64,000 nucleotides of DNA from Prosthecobacter sp. SYSU 5D2 (GCF_039655865.1 NZ_JBBYXL010000006.1:1-64000); one strand, 5' to 3'. Shown: positions 44,730-54,383, counted from the stretch's first letter. Notes: a model not told the origin generated them from the letters alone. Translations and numbers: made by a program.

Positions 44730-45575
44730 ATGGCCGGCTTTTTCAAATCCCTGATTCAACGCTTTACCAAACCCGACATTGACTGGGATGACCTGGAGGC
44801 GGCGCTCATCGCCGGTGATCTGGGGCCGAGATTGAGTTTGCAGATCGTAGATGAACTGAAGGACAAAGCGCGAACGCTCCACGGCGCGGACATTGTGCAG
44901 GTGACCCGTGAGCATATCCGTAAGATCCTGCCGGAAACCGCGCAGCCGCTGACCCGCCTGGACGGCAAGCCGAAGGTGGTGCTGGTGATCGGTGTCAATG
45001 GCACGGGCAAGACCACCTCGACGGCCAAACTCGCGCATCTCCTGCACAAAGGCGGGCACAAGGTGGTGCTGGCGGCAGCGGACACTTTTCGCGCGGCGGC
45101 GGTGGAGCAGTTGGAAGTCTGGTCCCAGCGGCTGAACATCCCGATGGTCAAAGGGCCGCCAAATGGCGATCCCGCCTCGGTCTGTTTTGAAGCCTATGAC
45201 CTGGCGGTAAAAACAGGGGCGGACTTTCTGCTGTGCGACACTGCAGGCCGCCTTCACAACAAGCACAACCTGATGGAGGAGCTGAAAAAGATCCATCGTA
45301 TCCTGGGCCGCAAGGACAGCACTTCGCCACATGAGGTGCTGCTGGTCGTGGATGCGACGACAGGGGCGAATGCGCTTCAGCAGGCCCGCGAGTTTAACAA
45401 GATCATCAAGGTCACCGGCGTCATTGTGACCAAGCTGGATGGCAGCGGCAAGGGCGGCATCCTGGTCAATATCCAGCAGGAGCTGGGCGTGCCCACCCGT
45501 TACATCGGCCTGGGGGAAAAAGTGGAGGAATTCCAGGCGTTCGATTCCAAACGTTTTGTGGAGGAACTGCTGTGA
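44730..45575 (+). CDS. ftsY: Signal recognition particle receptor FtsY
   Basis: A 281-residue SRP GTPase that docks ribosome-SRP complexes to the membrane. A short N-domain four-helix bundle (residues 1-75) is followed by the NG domain: VIGVNGTGKTTSTAKLA (G1), AADTFRAAAVEQLEVW (G2), DTAGRLHNKHNLMEEL (G3), TKLDGSGKGG (G4), and YIGLGEKVEEFQAFDSKRFV (closing). The acidic A-domain found in many proteobacterial FtsY proteins is missing, as in other short FtsY proteins. It overlaps tadA by 4 nt. Confidence 0.96.
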   Translation: MAGFFKSLIQRFTKPDIDWDDLEAALIAGDLGPRLSLQIVDELKDKARTLHGADIVQVTREHIRKILPETAQPLTRLDGKPKVVLVIGVNGTGKTTSTAKLAHLLHKGGHKVVLAAADTFRAAAVEQLEVWSQRLNIPMVKGPPNGDPASVCFEAYDLAVKTGADFLLCDTAGRLHNKHNLMEELKKIHRILGRKDSTSPHEVLLVVDATTGANALQQAREFNKIIKVTGVIVTKLDGSGKGGILVNIQQELGVPTRYIGLGEKVEEFQAFDSKRFVEELL

Positions 45576-46135
45576 GCATCGAACTGCCGCCGCTCATTGA
45601 TGTGGTTTCAGATGAGCATTACATGCGGGAAGCTCTGCGCATGGCGCAAAAGGCCGCTCGTCAGGACGAGGTGCCCATAGGTGCGGTCATCGTGCACCAG
45701 GGCCAGATTATCGGCCGGGCCTGGAACCAGGTGGAGACGCTTAAAGATGCCACCGCTCACGCGGAGATGCTCGCGCTGACCCAGGCGGAAAGCGCTATGG
45801 AAGACTGGCGGCTGGCGGATTGTGATCTCTACGTTACCAAAGAGCCCTGCCCGATGTGCGCCGGAGCCATCATGCACTGCCGCATCCGCCGCGTCATCTT
45901 TGGCTGTGGCGATCCCAAAGGAGGTGCGGCAGGTGGATTCTGGAATCTGCTGCAAGCGCCGAATCTGAACCACCGAAGCGAGATCACGCCTGGCGTGCTG
46001 GCGGATGAAAGCGTGTCCTTGTTGAAAGCCTTCTTCGCCGAGGCACGCAAACGCAAGTCCCTGGGCCAGGTGCATGTGAAAGGCCTGAGCGGCCAGGCCA
46101 CCGCCAGCGATGGCACTGTTTTTGACGGCCCTTAG
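45572..46135 (+). CDS. tadA: tRNA adenosine(34) deaminase
   Basis: A 187-residue zinc-dependent enzyme that converts A34 to inosine in tRNA-Arg(ACG). The active site shows HAE at 63-65 (proton-relay Glu) and PCPMC at 92-96, with GAIMHCRIRRVIFG after it; C93, C96 and H63 bind zinc. It starts with GTG at 45572, inside the end of ftsY (4-nt overlap), so translation is coupled. The C-terminal 20 residues after GQVHVK (GLSGQATASDGTVFDG) are an unusual small extension. It is convergent with the ABC permease gene with a 6-bp gap. Confidence 0.94.
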   Translation: MSIELPPLIDVVSDEHYMREALRMAQKAARQDEVPIGAVIVHQGQIIGRAWNQVETLKDATAHAEMLALTQAESAMEDWRLADCDLYVTKEPCPMCAGAIMHCRIRRVIFGCGDPKGGAAGGFWNLLQAPNLNHRSEITPGVLADESVSLLKAFFAEARKRKSLGQVHVKGLSGQATASDGTVFDGP

Positions 46136-46141
46136 CCGGGA

Positions 46142-46939
46142 TTACTGCGTGGCAAACTTCGTCAGAAGGCCGCGCTTGCGGGTCACGCGCAGAATCCACA
46201 GGAACAGTCCGCCGGCGGCTGCCAGATAGACGAGGTTCAATGTGAAGGCCTGAACCAGCAGGGTGAGGTTCATGCTGCCGGTGCGCATCACTTCCCGCAT
46301 GCCTTCGAAGATGTAGGTGGCCGGAAAGGACCAGGCGATGGGCTGGGCCCAGCCAGGCATGACCTCCACCGGATAAAACACGGCCACGGCGGGCTGGATG
46401 AAAAAGGGAACTGCCCAAGCAAGGGATTCGGCGGCCTGGCCCCAGCGCAGAATGAGGGCCGTGGAGATCATGCCAAGCGACCAGCCAAACAGCATCAAAT
46501 TCAGGAAGAAGGGCACCAGCCACCACTCCAGGACAAAGACGTTAAACGCATAACCAAACCAGGCAATGGAGCCGAGGACGACACCGGTGATGATGATGCG
46601 CAGCACACCGACGGCAAAGGTCGCACCGAGGTATTCAGATGTGCGCACCGGGGCGACAAAGATGTTCAACAGGTTGCGGGTCCACACGTCCTCAAGAAAG
46701 GAGATGGCCACGCCCTGCTGGGCGCGGAACAGGATGTCCCAAAGGATCATCGCCCCCAGGAGGAAGAGGATGTAGTTGCCGAATTCATGCGTGGTGTTGT
46801 TCTGCAGGAAGAGGGTCAGGTTTCCCCAGACGAGCAGGTCCACCACCGGCCAGAAAACCATCTCCACGAGGCGGATGGGATTGCGGGTGTAGAGAAAAAT
46901 GTAGCGCAGCACCAAGGCCCAAATGATCCTCAAATTCAT
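46142..46939 (-). CDS. ABC-2 type transporter permease
   Basis: A 265-residue inner-membrane protein with about six membrane segments. It has the ABC-2 permease layout: a long amphipathic start (RYIFLYTRNPIRLVEMVFWP), then segments around GNYILFLLGAMILWDILF, AVGVLRIIITGVVLGSI, WWLVPFFLNLMLFGWSLG and FIQPAVAVFYPVEVMPGW, which includes the conserved PVEVMPxW/xP motif. It works with the ATPase encoded just upstream (47001-47756), probably as an exporter; the substrate is not known. The frame is open far upstream through the antisense of the ATPase; the ATG at 46939 is chosen. Confidence 0.9.
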   Translation of the reverse strand: MNLRIIWALVLRYIFLYTRNPIRLVEMVFWPVVDLLVWGNLTLFLQNNTTHEFGNYILFLLGAMILWDILFRAQQGVAISFLEDVWTRNLLNIFVAPVRTSEYLGATFAVGVLRIIITGVVLGSIAWFGYAFNVFVLEWWLVPFFLNLMLFGWSLGMISTALILRWGQAAESLAWAVPFFIQPAVAVFYPVEVMPGWAQPIAWSFPATYIFEGMREVMRTGSMNLTLLVQAFTLNLVYLAAAGGLFLWILRVTRKRGLLTKFATQ

Positions 46940-47000
46940 AATCCGGTGTATCCTGAAAAGCTTGTATGTTTTGTTAACGAATCTCTTTTGTGAGCTGTTC

Positions 47001-47756
47001 TCAGGCCTCAAGATCACCGCTGCGGGCGATCTTGATGAAGACGTCCTCAAGTGAGTTTTCGGAGAATTTTTGCACGATCTGATCGGGTGTGCCTTCGGCC
47101 ACAATTTTACCTTTGTGCAGGAAGATGACGCGGTCACACACTTCCTCAATGTCGCGCATGTTGTGGCTGGTGTAGAGGATGCCGATGTTGCGCTCGCTCT
47201 GGACGCGGCGGACAACTTTGCGGACCTTGTCGGCGATGTCGGGATCCAGGCTGGCGGTAGGCTCATCCAGCATGAGGAGCTCCGGCTCGTTGAGAAAGGC
47301 TTTGCAGAGGTTCACCCGGGTGGATTCTCCGGCGGAAAGCTGGCCGGTGACGCGGTTCCGAAGATCAGCCACTTCGAGGAGTTCGAGCAGCTCATCGATC
47401 TTTTTCTTGTGGTTAGGGACACCATAAATCTGGGCGAACACTGTGAGGTTTTGCCACACCTTCAGGTTTCCCGGCAGGCTGACGTAGGCGGAGGAAAAAT
47501 TGGTCTTTTTCAGGATCTCGATACGGTTGGCCTGGAGCTCTTTGCCAAAGGCAAAAAGATCCCCGGAGGTGGGCAAGGTCAGCCCCAGCATGCAATTCAT
47601 GGCGGTGGTCTTGCCTGCGCCATTGGCTCCCAGCAGGCCAAGGATTTCCCCGCGATGGAGCTTGAACGAAAAGCGGTCGAGAGCCTTCACTCCGTCAAAA
47701 TCGCGGGTGAGATCACGGGCTTCCAAAATTACTTCACGCGTGTCGGGGGTGGACAT
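47001..47756 (-). CDS. ABC-2 type transporter ATPase
   Basis: A 251-residue ABC ATPase: Walker A in LLGANGAGKTTAMNC, Q-loop region near SAYVSLPGNLKVW, signature QLSAGESTRVNLCKAF, Walker B in LLMLDEPTASLDPDI, and the switch His in YTSHNMRDIEE. It partners the permease 61 bp downstream on the same strand. Single-domain ATPase plus single permease is the usual drug, lipid or polysaccharide exporter arrangement. The start at 47756 (MSTPDTRE) is chosen; the frame extends upstream. Confidence 0.93.
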   Translation of the reverse strand: MSTPDTREVILEARDLTRDFDGVKALDRFSFKLHRGEILGLLGANGAGKTTAMNCMLGLTLPTSGDLFAFGKELQANRIEILKKTNFSSAYVSLPGNLKVWQNLTVFAQIYGVPNHKKKIDELLELLEVADLRNRVTGQLSAGESTRVNLCKAFLNEPELLMLDEPTASLDPDIADKVRKVVRRVQSERNIGILYTSHNMRDIEEVCDRVIFLHKGKIVAEGTPDQIVQKFSENSLEDVFIKIARSGDLEA

Positions 47757-47908
47757 GGGGTGCGCAGATTCGCTGGAATGGAAGGAAATGCAAGACGATG
47801 CACATTTTCTGCTGCGGCGAAATGCAACGGAGGCAGGGCAGTTCCGGGGAAGCCGGGAAATAAAATCAGTTGCCAGCGGCCCTGGGCACATTACCCGATG
47901 GGCTGATT

Positions 47909-49111
47909 ATGATCGTTGCACCCAAGATCCGAGGTTTCATCTGTACCACCGCCCACCCTGAGGGCTGCGCCAAACACGTGGCGGAACAAATAGCTGTCGT
48001 CAAAAAGGGCGGCCTCATGGAAAACGGGCCCAAGAGGGTTCTGGTGATCGGCTCCTCCACCGGATACGGCCTTTCCTCCCGCATTGCGGCTGCGTTTGGT
48101 GCCAATGCCTCCACCATAGGTGTGTTTTTCGAGCGCCCCGGTGAGGATGACCGCACGGCGACCGCCGGGTGGTATAATACCGCCGCTTTTGAAAAAGAGG
48201 CCAAGGAGGCCGGTCTGTATGCGCGCTCATTCAATGGTGATGCGTATTCTGACGCGGTTAAAACAGAGGTCATCGCAGCCATCAAGGCCGACCTTGAGCA
48301 AGTGGACCTGGTCATCTACAGCCTGGCCTCTCCGCGCCGCACGCATCCGACGTCAGGTGAAGTCTTCAAGTCGGTCCTGAAGCCGATTGGCGAAATCTAT
48401 ACGAACAAGAATCTGAATACCACCACTGGCGTGGTGAATGAAATCTCCATCGAACCTGCCCAGGGGGATGACATCGCCCAGACAGTGGCGGTGATGGGCG
48501 GGGAAGACTGGGAAATGTGGATGGACGCCCTGCTGGCCGCCGATGCGCTGGCCCCGGGCGTGCAGACGGTGTCCTATTCCTACATCGGGCCGGAAGTGAC
48601 CTGGCCGATCTATAAAAACGGCACCATTGGCAAAGCCAAGGAAGATCTTGAAATGGTGCAGCGGAAGCTGGATGAAAAACTGGCCCCGCTGAACGGCAAG
48701 GCCTGGGTATCCGTGAACAAAGCCCTGGTCACGCAGGCCAGCTCCGCCATCCCGGTGGTGCCTTTATACATCTCCCTCCTGTATAAGGTCATGAAGGCAG
48801 AGGGGACGCATGAGGACACCATTGAGCAAATGGACCGTCTGTTCCGGGATCGCCTGTATAGCGGCAATCCGCAGCCCGACGAAGCCGGACGCATCCGTGT
48901 GGACGACTGGGAAATGAAGCCTGCCGTCCAGGAGCTGGTGGGCAAGCGCTGGACCGAGGTGAATACGGACAACCTGGCGGAATACGGCGACTTCGCCGGA
49001 TACCAGTCCAGCTTCCTCCGCCTCTTTGGTTTTGGTCTCGAAGGCGTGGACTATTCGGCGGATACGAATCCGAATGTGCCGGTGCCTTCCATCGGGGCAG
49101 CGGCGGCATAA
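47909..49111 (+). CDS. fabV: Trans-2-enoyl-ACP/CoA reductase FabV
   Basis: A 400-residue NADH-dependent enoyl reductase of the FabV/TER family, which carries out the last step of fatty-acid elongation. Motifs: MIVAPKIRGFICTTAHPEGC at the N-terminus, RVLVIGSSTGYGLSSRIAAA (NADH site), VIYSLASPRRTHP, SYIGPEVTWPIYKNGTIGKAK (with the Y-x8-K active pair in YKNGTIGKAK), and YGDFAGYQSSFLRLFGF at the end. FabV enzymes are resistant to triclosan. The start at 47909 gives the classic N-terminus; the frame is open earlier. A strong terminator follows. Confidence 0.95.
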   Translation: MIVAPKIRGFICTTAHPEGCAKHVAEQIAVVKKGGLMENGPKRVLVIGSSTGYGLSSRIAAAFGANASTIGVFFERPGEDDRTATAGWYNTAAFEKEAKEAGLYARSFNGDAYSDAVKTEVIAAIKADLEQVDLVIYSLASPRRTHPTSGEVFKSVLKPIGEIYTNKNLNTTTGVVNEISIEPAQGDDIAQTVAVMGGEDWEMWMDALLAADALAPGVQTVSYSYIGPEVTWPIYKNGTIGKAKEDLEMVQRKLDEKLAPLNGKAWVSVNKALVTQASSAIPVVPLYISLLYKVMKAEGTHEDTIEQMDRLFRDRLYSGNPQPDEAGRIRVDDWEMKPAVQELVGKRWTEVNTDNLAEYGDFAGYQSSFLRLFGFGLEGVDYSADTNPNVPVPSIGAAAA

Positions 49112-49135
49112 CTTCTGCGGAGTCTGCATTTCAAA

Positions 49136-49166
49136 AAAAACAGCGTGGCCAAAAGCCACGCTGTTT
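49136..49166. terminator. Bidirectional rho-independent terminator
   Basis: AAAACAGCGTGGC, loop CAAAA, GCCACGCTGTTTT: a perfect stem after an A-run and before a T-run. It ends fabV transcripts and can also stop the convergent His-rich gene (stop at 49194). Confidence 0.93.
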
Positions 49167-49193
49167 TGCTTTCACCGCAGATGGTGAACAGCC

Positions 49194-50429
49194 TCAATAA
49201 ATCATCGTATTGTCCGGTGCCGTGGTCTCTTCAGAGTTGGTGACCTTGATGACGGGGACGGTCTGGTCGCCCTCTTTCTCATAACTCATGATGCCAGAAA
49301 TTTTCACCCAGGTCATCTCTTTGAAATCGGGGGCCTTCTCGCCAAAATCGACCGGTATGGAATAAGGACGGGCATCGGCGGCACAGCATTGGACCAGCAT
49401 GCGGAAGATGCGCAGGCGGTGGCCGTTTTCATTGTTGACCTTCTCCGGCAGGACCTGGGCGGTGGTCTCGATGGCCTGACCGGTAATGACGCGCTGAACT
49501 TCGATGTCACCGCCGGTGTAATAAATCTCCGGCACTTCCAGAACGAACTCACCTTTGCTGTTTTGGGGCACCTGCTGCTTCAGATCTTCCAAAGTGAAGC
49601 TGCCATAGCTCTGGGCTTCTTTGGCCGGAGCCGCAGATGCGGCTTTGGCCACGGCTGCGGGATCATTAAACTGCTCCGGTGGCGGAAGCGGGGTGTCCGG
49701 CATAGGGGTCACAACCGGCATGGCGCGGGCAGGTTTGGACGCATTGCCCCGCAGGGTAAACTCATCTGCACGGGCCGTGGAATTATAATTTTGATCGTAA
49801 ACGCCTTTGTTCATCACCGCCGCAGCGCTGAATCGGTCCGGTGTATAGATGGCCGCCCAGGTGATGGGGGCGAAGAGGATCAGGATGGCGATGCCTCTGC
49901 CCACCCAGCCGCTCTCCGCCAAGATGCCATGCCCATGGTCATGGGTATGAGCAGCCGGTTTTGCGTGGTCATGGGAATGATCGTGTCCGCAGCCTTCGCT
50001 GTGTACATGAGCATGTTCGTGGTCATGGGGGTGATCATGCCCGCAGCCTTTACTGTGTACATGAGTATGTTCGTGCACATGGCCGTGATCATGCCCGCAG
50101 TCTTCGCTATGTGCATGAGTATGTCCGTGCTCATGAGAATGGTCGTGCCCGCATCCCGTTTTGGCGGCATGACCATGGCCATGGCCACAGCCGCCCTGGC
50201 CATGGTCATGCCCTTCGCAAGCGGCATCTTCCACACCCATGGTCAGCAGATTAAAGAGGCCCATGATGGCCAGGCCGATGCCGGTGACGAGTACCATGGG
50301 ACGGAAGATGCCGTCACCCGGGAGGTATTCATTCACCCGACCCGTGTAATGGAAGTACAACAGCACGGCACTCCAGACGAAAAGGAGTGCGATGCTGATG
50401 AGTTGAATGACAGTGCGAGTTCCGCTCAT
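49194..50429 (-). CDS. YcgQ-like (TIGR03943) membrane protein with His-rich repeats
   Basis: A 411-residue inner-membrane protein. Two membrane segments (about 8-26 and 45-65) are followed by a histidine-rich loop at 71-168, a third membrane segment (about 176-192), and a C-terminal soluble domain typical of the YcgQ/DUF1980 family ([63 protein letters not shown]). The loop contains about 34 histidines and 6 cysteines in four near-repeats of 18 residues (for example [16 protein letters not shown]). This length of His-rich loop is unusual for the family and implies strong binding of zinc, nickel or copper. It partners the permease at 50426, which it overlaps by 4 nt. Confidence 0.87.
   Translation of the reverse strand: MSGTRTVIQLISIALLFVWSAVLLYFHYTGRVNEYLPGDGIFRPMVLVTGIGLAIMGLFNLLTMGVEDAACEGHDHGQGGCGHGHGHAAKTGCGHDHSHEHGHTHAHSEDCGHDHGHVHEHTHVHSKGCGHDHPHDHEHAHVHSEGCGHDHSHDHAKPAAHTHDHGHGILAESGWVGRGIAILILFAPITWAAIYTPDRFSAAAVMNKGVYDQNYNSTARADEFTLRGNASKPARAMPVVTPMPDTPLPPPEQFNDPAAVAKAASAAPAKEAQSYGSFTLEDLKQQVPQNSKGEFVLEVPEIYYTGGDIEVQRVITGQAIETTAQVLPEKVNNENGHRLRIFRMLVQCCAADARPYSIPVDFGEKAPDFKEMTWVKISGIMSYEKEGDQTVPVIKVTNSEETTAPDNTMIY
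49926..50219 (-). repeat. 54-bp coding repeats for the histidine-rich metal loop
   Basis: Four near-identical units of about 18 codons (C-G-H-D-H core plus HxH pairs) encode residues 71-168 of the YcgQ-like protein. The units differ slightly, so the repeats expand or contract in frame. The protein sequence supports metal binding. Confidence 0.75.
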
Positions 50430-51418
50430 GGTTTTGGCAACGGGGTTTGCAGAAGTTGAATGAGGTCCATCCAGGGGTTAGCCAGCAGGGCAATCAAAAG
50501 GAAAGTGCCCAGCAGCATGGCGATGACCATACGACGCTTGAACACGGCAGCATACATGAACATGAGCTTGATGTCCATCATGGGTCCGAAGACCAGGAAG
50601 GCGAGCTTGGCCGCCATGGAGAAGGACGCCATGGGGGCGGCAATGAAGGCATCCGACGTGCTGCATAGGGACAATACGAACGCCAGGCCCATGATGGACG
50701 GGATGGCCAGCATGCTGTTCCCGGCCACCGAATCCAGCAGGCTCTGGTCCACCTGGGTATTGAAGACGGAGGTGATGATGACGCCGATGGTGAAATACAT
50801 CCCCGTATCCAGGAAGTCCCCCATGGCAGTGCGGAAGGCATGGACGAGCTTGGCGTTGAAGGTGGTCTTGGGGGCGTGACCGTGGGCGGCTTCGGCGGCG
50901 GAGTGCTCAATGCTGTCGGCGACGCTCTTTTTCAAAAGCTGCGCCGGTCTGAAGCGCAGCACGATGAGACCCACGGTGACCGCCACCAGATAGCCCAAGG
51001 AAAGACGCGCAATCGTCATGCTGGCATTGCCCAGGGTGGACCAGCCGGTGATGTTCTCGAATTCCTTGAAGGCCGTCAGGGTGCTCACCGCCACGATGGG
51101 ATTCATGATGGGGGCGGAAAGCATGTAAGAGAGCGCACAGGAAAGCGGGAGGCCCTTTTTCACCAGCCGCCGGATCACCGGCACAACGGCACATTCACAG
51201 ACGGGAAAAATAAGACCGAGAAAGCCCGCCACGAGGGTGGACAGGACCTTGTTCCTGGGCAGTACGCGCTCCAGCAGCTTGGCTGGGAGGAAGGCATCGA
51301 TGAGACCGGACAGCAGGGTGCCGATCATGATGTATGGAGCCCCTTCAAAAAGGATGCTCAGGAATGCCATCAGGACATCGCCAAAGGGGCTGGGTTCGGG
51401 CAGGGCGGCTAAAATCAT
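50426..51418 (-). CDS. UPF0718/YcgR-like permease
   Basis: A 330-residue inner-membrane protein of about 8-9 segments. Conserved blocks: [20 protein letters not shown] at the front, [25 protein letters not shown] (CxC in a membrane loop, split here), [17 protein letters not shown], and the second half repeats the pattern with [19 protein letters not shown]. It is the YcgR/ArsP-like permease family that usually accompanies YcgQ; both are tied to metal homeostasis. The gene is first in the operon and overlaps the His-rich partner by 4 nt. Confidence 0.9.
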   Translation of the reverse strand: MILAALPEPSPFGDVLMAFLSILFEGAPYIMIGTLLSGLIDAFLPAKLLERVLPRNKVLSTLVAGFLGLIFPVCECAVVPVIRRLVKKGLPLSCALSYMLSAPIMNPIVAVSTLTAFKEFENITGWSTLGNASMTIARLSLGYLVAVTVGLIVLRFRPAQLLKKSVADSIEHSAAEAAHGHAPKTTFNAKLVHAFRTAMGDFLDTGMYFTIGVIITSVFNTQVDQSLLDSVAGNSMLAIPSIMGLAFVLSLCSTSDAFIAAPMASFSMAAKLAFLVFGPMMDIKLMFMYAAVFKRRMVIAMLLGTFLLIALLANPWMDLIQLLQTPLPKP

Positions 51419-51511
51419 TGGTGAAGCCTTTAAACGTGGCTGGCCACCCGGTTCAAGCGGGAAACATTCATCCTGAACAATTCCAGTGAGGGAAAAGACA
51501 ACCGAAGCGCG

Positions 51512-52381
51512 TCAGTCCACTTTACCGAGTCCGGCCTCAGGATCCGGCTCCAGAAAGCCGAGTTCGACAAAGAACTCGTCCATGGCCATCAGGGTGGCCT
51601 CATACATCTCAAAGGAGAGATTGAAATTGAAGAAGCCGTGGCCCTGGCCTTCAAACTCGATGAGGCGGCAGAAATTCTTCTTTTTGGAGGATTTTTTGGC
51701 AAACTCATACGTGCCAGCAAAGGGCACCACGCGGTCCGCCGTGCCGTGCATGATCAGCATGGGGGGCAGGCCGGGACGGATGGCACGGATGAGGTTGGCA
51801 TCCTTGGCCACGCCCGCATCTGGAAAACGCTCCAGGCCGAAGCCTTTCTTCGAGGTGTCCAGTACTGGATTAAATAGCACGATGGCATTCGGCGCAGGGC
51901 TGCTGTCCAGAATGTCCGCAGGATCATCAAAGCCATTGAGCATGGCCGCTGAAGTGATGGCATGGCCGCCGCCACTGCCGCCGATGCCGACGATCTTGCC
52001 AGGATTGATGCCAAGCTCAACCGCATTGAGGCGGATCCAGCGCATGGCCGAGCGCGCATCCGCGATAGCCTCCAGCGGGCCACCCCGGTTGCGGTTGGTA
52101 ATTCGATAATCAAAGGCCATCGTCATCATGCCGCGTGAGGCAAAATAAACGCAGTGAGGTGCAAACTGGGCAATCTGGCCATTGTCCCAGCCGCTGCTGA
52201 AAAAGAAGGCGGCGACGGATTTGGGATATTGCGGTGCTTTATCCGCCTCCGGCTCCCAGATGTAAACAGGAAGGCTGATATCACCGACGGTCTTATAAAT
52301 CTCTTCACGAGCCGTCTTGAGAAGTTCCCGATTTCGGTCGAGTGGGAGTGTGCGTTGATGACCTTCGCCGAGAGATTCCAT
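51512..52381 (-). CDS. Alpha/beta hydrolase (esterase/dienelactone hydrolase-like)
   Basis: A 289-residue cytosolic or exported hydrolase. The oxyanion and nucleophile region is VGIGGSGGGHAITSA (GxSxG at GGSGG), with the acid in MLIMHGTADRVVPF and the catalytic His in FEGQGHGFFNF. FFFSSGWDNGQIAQFAPHC and the AFDYRITNRN segment fit the BD-FAE/hormone-sensitive lipase group of esterases that often remove acetyl or feruloyl groups from plant polysaccharides. No signal peptide is seen with the start at 52381 (MESLGEG). The frame is open 34 codons further upstream, to 52483, with overlap of the divergent gene. Confidence 0.85.
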   Translation of the reverse strand: MESLGEGHQRTLPLDRNRELLKTAREEIYKTVGDISLPVYIWEPEADKAPQYPKSVAAFFFSSGWDNGQIAQFAPHCVYFASRGMMTMAFDYRITNRNRGGPLEAIADARSAMRWIRLNAVELGINPGKIVGIGGSGGGHAITSAAMLNGFDDPADILDSSPAPNAIVLFNPVLDTSKKGFGLERFPDAGVAKDANLIRAIRPGLPPMLIMHGTADRVVPFAGTYEFAKKSSKKKNFCRLIEFEGQGHGFFNFNLSFEMYEATLMAMDEFFVELGFLEPDPEAGLGKVD

Positions 52382-52511
52382 GTGTGCGTGTGGCAGAATT
52401 GTGACTCTTGCGAAAAACCTTGATCCGGCAACCTCTTTTCCAGGCTGAACAGTACCATTCAGGATGAATTTTTGTTGCTCCAACAGATTTCAGCCGCCCA
52501 CAATACCGTCC

Positions 52512-53402
52512 GTGAAGACTTTTGCGCGTTCTATCTTTCTTTTTCTGCTGTTTATCCTTTCCTCTCAGGCATCCGGCCAGGATCCCGCCTTGAGGGTGAA
52601 TCTGGACCGCGCCTACCAGCAGTGGCGGGCGGCCATCCAGGCCCAGGACCCGCGTGCCTGGGCTGCCGCCATCACCCAGTACCGCCAGGTGGTCACGCGG
52701 AACCTCATTGTCAGCCAGCGGCAGTCGTTCCCCAGCGCGGTGTTTGCCGTGCCTTTGGACCCACCGGACATCACCGGCCTGCAATTGTTGGAAGCCCAGG
52801 CGGTGGGGGAGACAGCTCATCTGCTTTACTTTGGCAAGGTGAACCTGGGCGGAGATCCCAGCCAGATTCCCAACAGTGTACTCATGATCAAGTTCTTCAA
52901 TGAACGGGGTGGCTGGCGCTTCGACAGCACCAAGGTGCTGAAGCTGGCGGACCGGCCGGAGGTCGTCCAGCAGATCCAGTCCGGCGGCAAACTGGACTTT
53001 CTGGATTACCCCGAATTCACGCCGCCCGGCAAGGCGCCTGCGGTGCCGCCGCTCTGCGATGTCCCTGAAAATGTGGCCGGCTGTACGCTCCAGTCCTATG
53101 GCTTTTCGACGACTATGAGGATCAATGGTTTCGACTATCCGGTGATGTCGGATCATGCCGAAAAGATTTTCGTCATTGGAGGCCTGAAAAACGGGCCAAA
53201 TGATGTGACTCTGACCGTCAAACCCACTGACATCCCTGCCGGTGAAGAGCGTCTTTTGCAGTTGGACTTCTTTGTTCTCACTGGCAAAAACGGCAAACCC
53301 CCGGTTCGCGTTTTCCATTACGAATCCAAGGATGCCGCTCTGACCAGTCCGCTGAAGCTGCCTGTGGTGATCACGGCAGATGTGCTGGAAAAAGGGCGCT
53401 GA
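52512..53402 (+). CDS. Secreted protein of unknown function
   Basis: A 296-residue exported protein. With the GTG start at 52512 it has a clear signal peptide, VKTFARSIFLFLLFILSSQA (split here), then a domain with LDRAYQQWRAAIQAQDPRAW, PLDPPDITGLQLLEAQAVGE and NDVTLTVKPTDIPAGEERLL. The second half is beta-rich, with two cysteines (CDVPENVAGC). I recognise no family. The ATG at 52464 (16 residues more) is the other possible start; it would overlap the long form of the divergent esterase. Confidence 0.65.
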   Translation: MKTFARSIFLFLLFILSSQASGQDPALRVNLDRAYQQWRAAIQAQDPRAWAAAITQYRQVVTRNLIVSQRQSFPSAVFAVPLDPPDITGLQLLEAQAVGETAHLLYFGKVNLGGDPSQIPNSVLMIKFFNERGGWRFDSTKVLKLADRPEVVQQIQSGGKLDFLDYPEFTPPGKAPAVPPLCDVPENVAGCTLQSYGFSTTMRINGFDYPVMSDHAEKIFVIGGLKNGPNDVTLTVKPTDIPAGEERLLQLDFFVLTGKNGKPPVRVFHYESKDAALTSPLKLPVVITADVLEKGR

Positions 53403-53424
53403 TCAAAAGCGGCAAGCATCTTGT

Positions 53425-54330
53425 TCACCGGCACATCCAGGGGCCGTATTCTGCCGGTACGGTTGCCTCAAAACTCATGGGCTGGTCATGGATGGGATGA
53501 TGGAGGCTCAGCTTCCAGGCATGGAGCATGAGCCGTGTGCTAGGGATCTTCTGGCGGCTGGGATGGCCGTAAATTGGATCTCCCAGGATGGGAAATCCAA
53601 GCCCCTCTTTCATGTGCACACGGATCTGATGGGTACGGCCGGTGAGGAGCTTGCAGCGGATGAGGGCGGTGTCTTTATATACGGAAAGCTGCTCCCACTC
53701 GGTGATGGCTTCCTTGCCCGCACCATCATACAGAATGGCCATGCGTTTCCGGTCCACCGGATGGCGGCCGATGAGGTTCTGGATGCGGCCGCTTTTCTCC
53801 TTCGGCACGCCGTTGATGGCCGCCAGGTAAATTTTGCTCATCCGGCGTTCGGCGAAGGCTTCAGAAAGCCGCCGGTGGGCGATGTCGTTTTTGGCCACGA
53901 CCATGCAGCCGCTGGTGTCCTTATCCAGCCGGTGGACAATGCCCGGGCGCATTTCTCCGCCGATGCCGCTGAGATCATCACAGTGATGAAGGAGGGCATT
54001 GACCAGGGTGCCATCCGGGTTCCCCGCCGCAGGGTGCACAACAAGCCCCGGCGGCTTGTTGAGGACGAGGATGTCCTTGTCCTCAAACAGAATCTCCAAC
54101 GGTATGTCCTGGGCGACGACCTCCACGGCTGTGGCCTCCGGGATGACCAGGGAAATGGCGTCCCCAGGCTTTAATGAGATGCTGGCTTTGGCCGGACGGC
54201 CATTGAGGGTGACATGTCCGTCTCGAATCAAATCTTGCAACCGGGAGCGGGACAGATCAGTAAATCGTCCTGTAAGATGCTTGTCCAATCGTTGCCCAAT
54301 ATCGCTCTGCTCTGTAATAATCCAGTCCAC
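53425..54330 (-). CDS. rluD: RluD-family 23S rRNA pseudouridine synthase
   Basis: A 301-residue RNA-modifying enzyme. An N-terminal S4 domain (residues 12-60, IGQRLDKHLTGRFTDLSRSR) is followed by the RluA/RluD catalytic domain: ILVLNKPPGLVVHPAAGNPD, the active-site Asp (D136) in PGIVHRLDKDTSGCMV, LLTGRTHQIRVHM and GDPIYG. The family isomerises uridines in 23S rRNA helix 69 (or tRNA). The S4 domain plus VHRLDKDTSG fits RluD; the exact target is not proven. It is convergent with the secreted protein gene. Confidence 0.92.
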   Translation of the reverse strand: MDWIITEQSDIGQRLDKHLTGRFTDLSRSRLQDLIRDGHVTLNGRPAKASISLKPGDAISLVIPEATAVEVVAQDIPLEILFEDKDILVLNKPPGLVVHPAAGNPDGTLVNALLHHCDDLSGIGGEMRPGIVHRLDKDTSGCMVVAKNDIAHRRLSEAFAERRMSKIYLAAINGVPKEKSGRIQNLIGRHPVDRKRMAILYDGAGKEAITEWEQLSVYKDTALIRCKLLTGRTHQIRVHMKEGLGFPILGDPIYGHPSRQKIPSTRLMLHAWKLSLHHPIHDQPMSFEATVPAEYGPWMCR

Positions 54331-54383
54331 ATCACATTGTCATGATTCGAATAAATTAGGCAATCTGTAATTTCTGGCATTTC

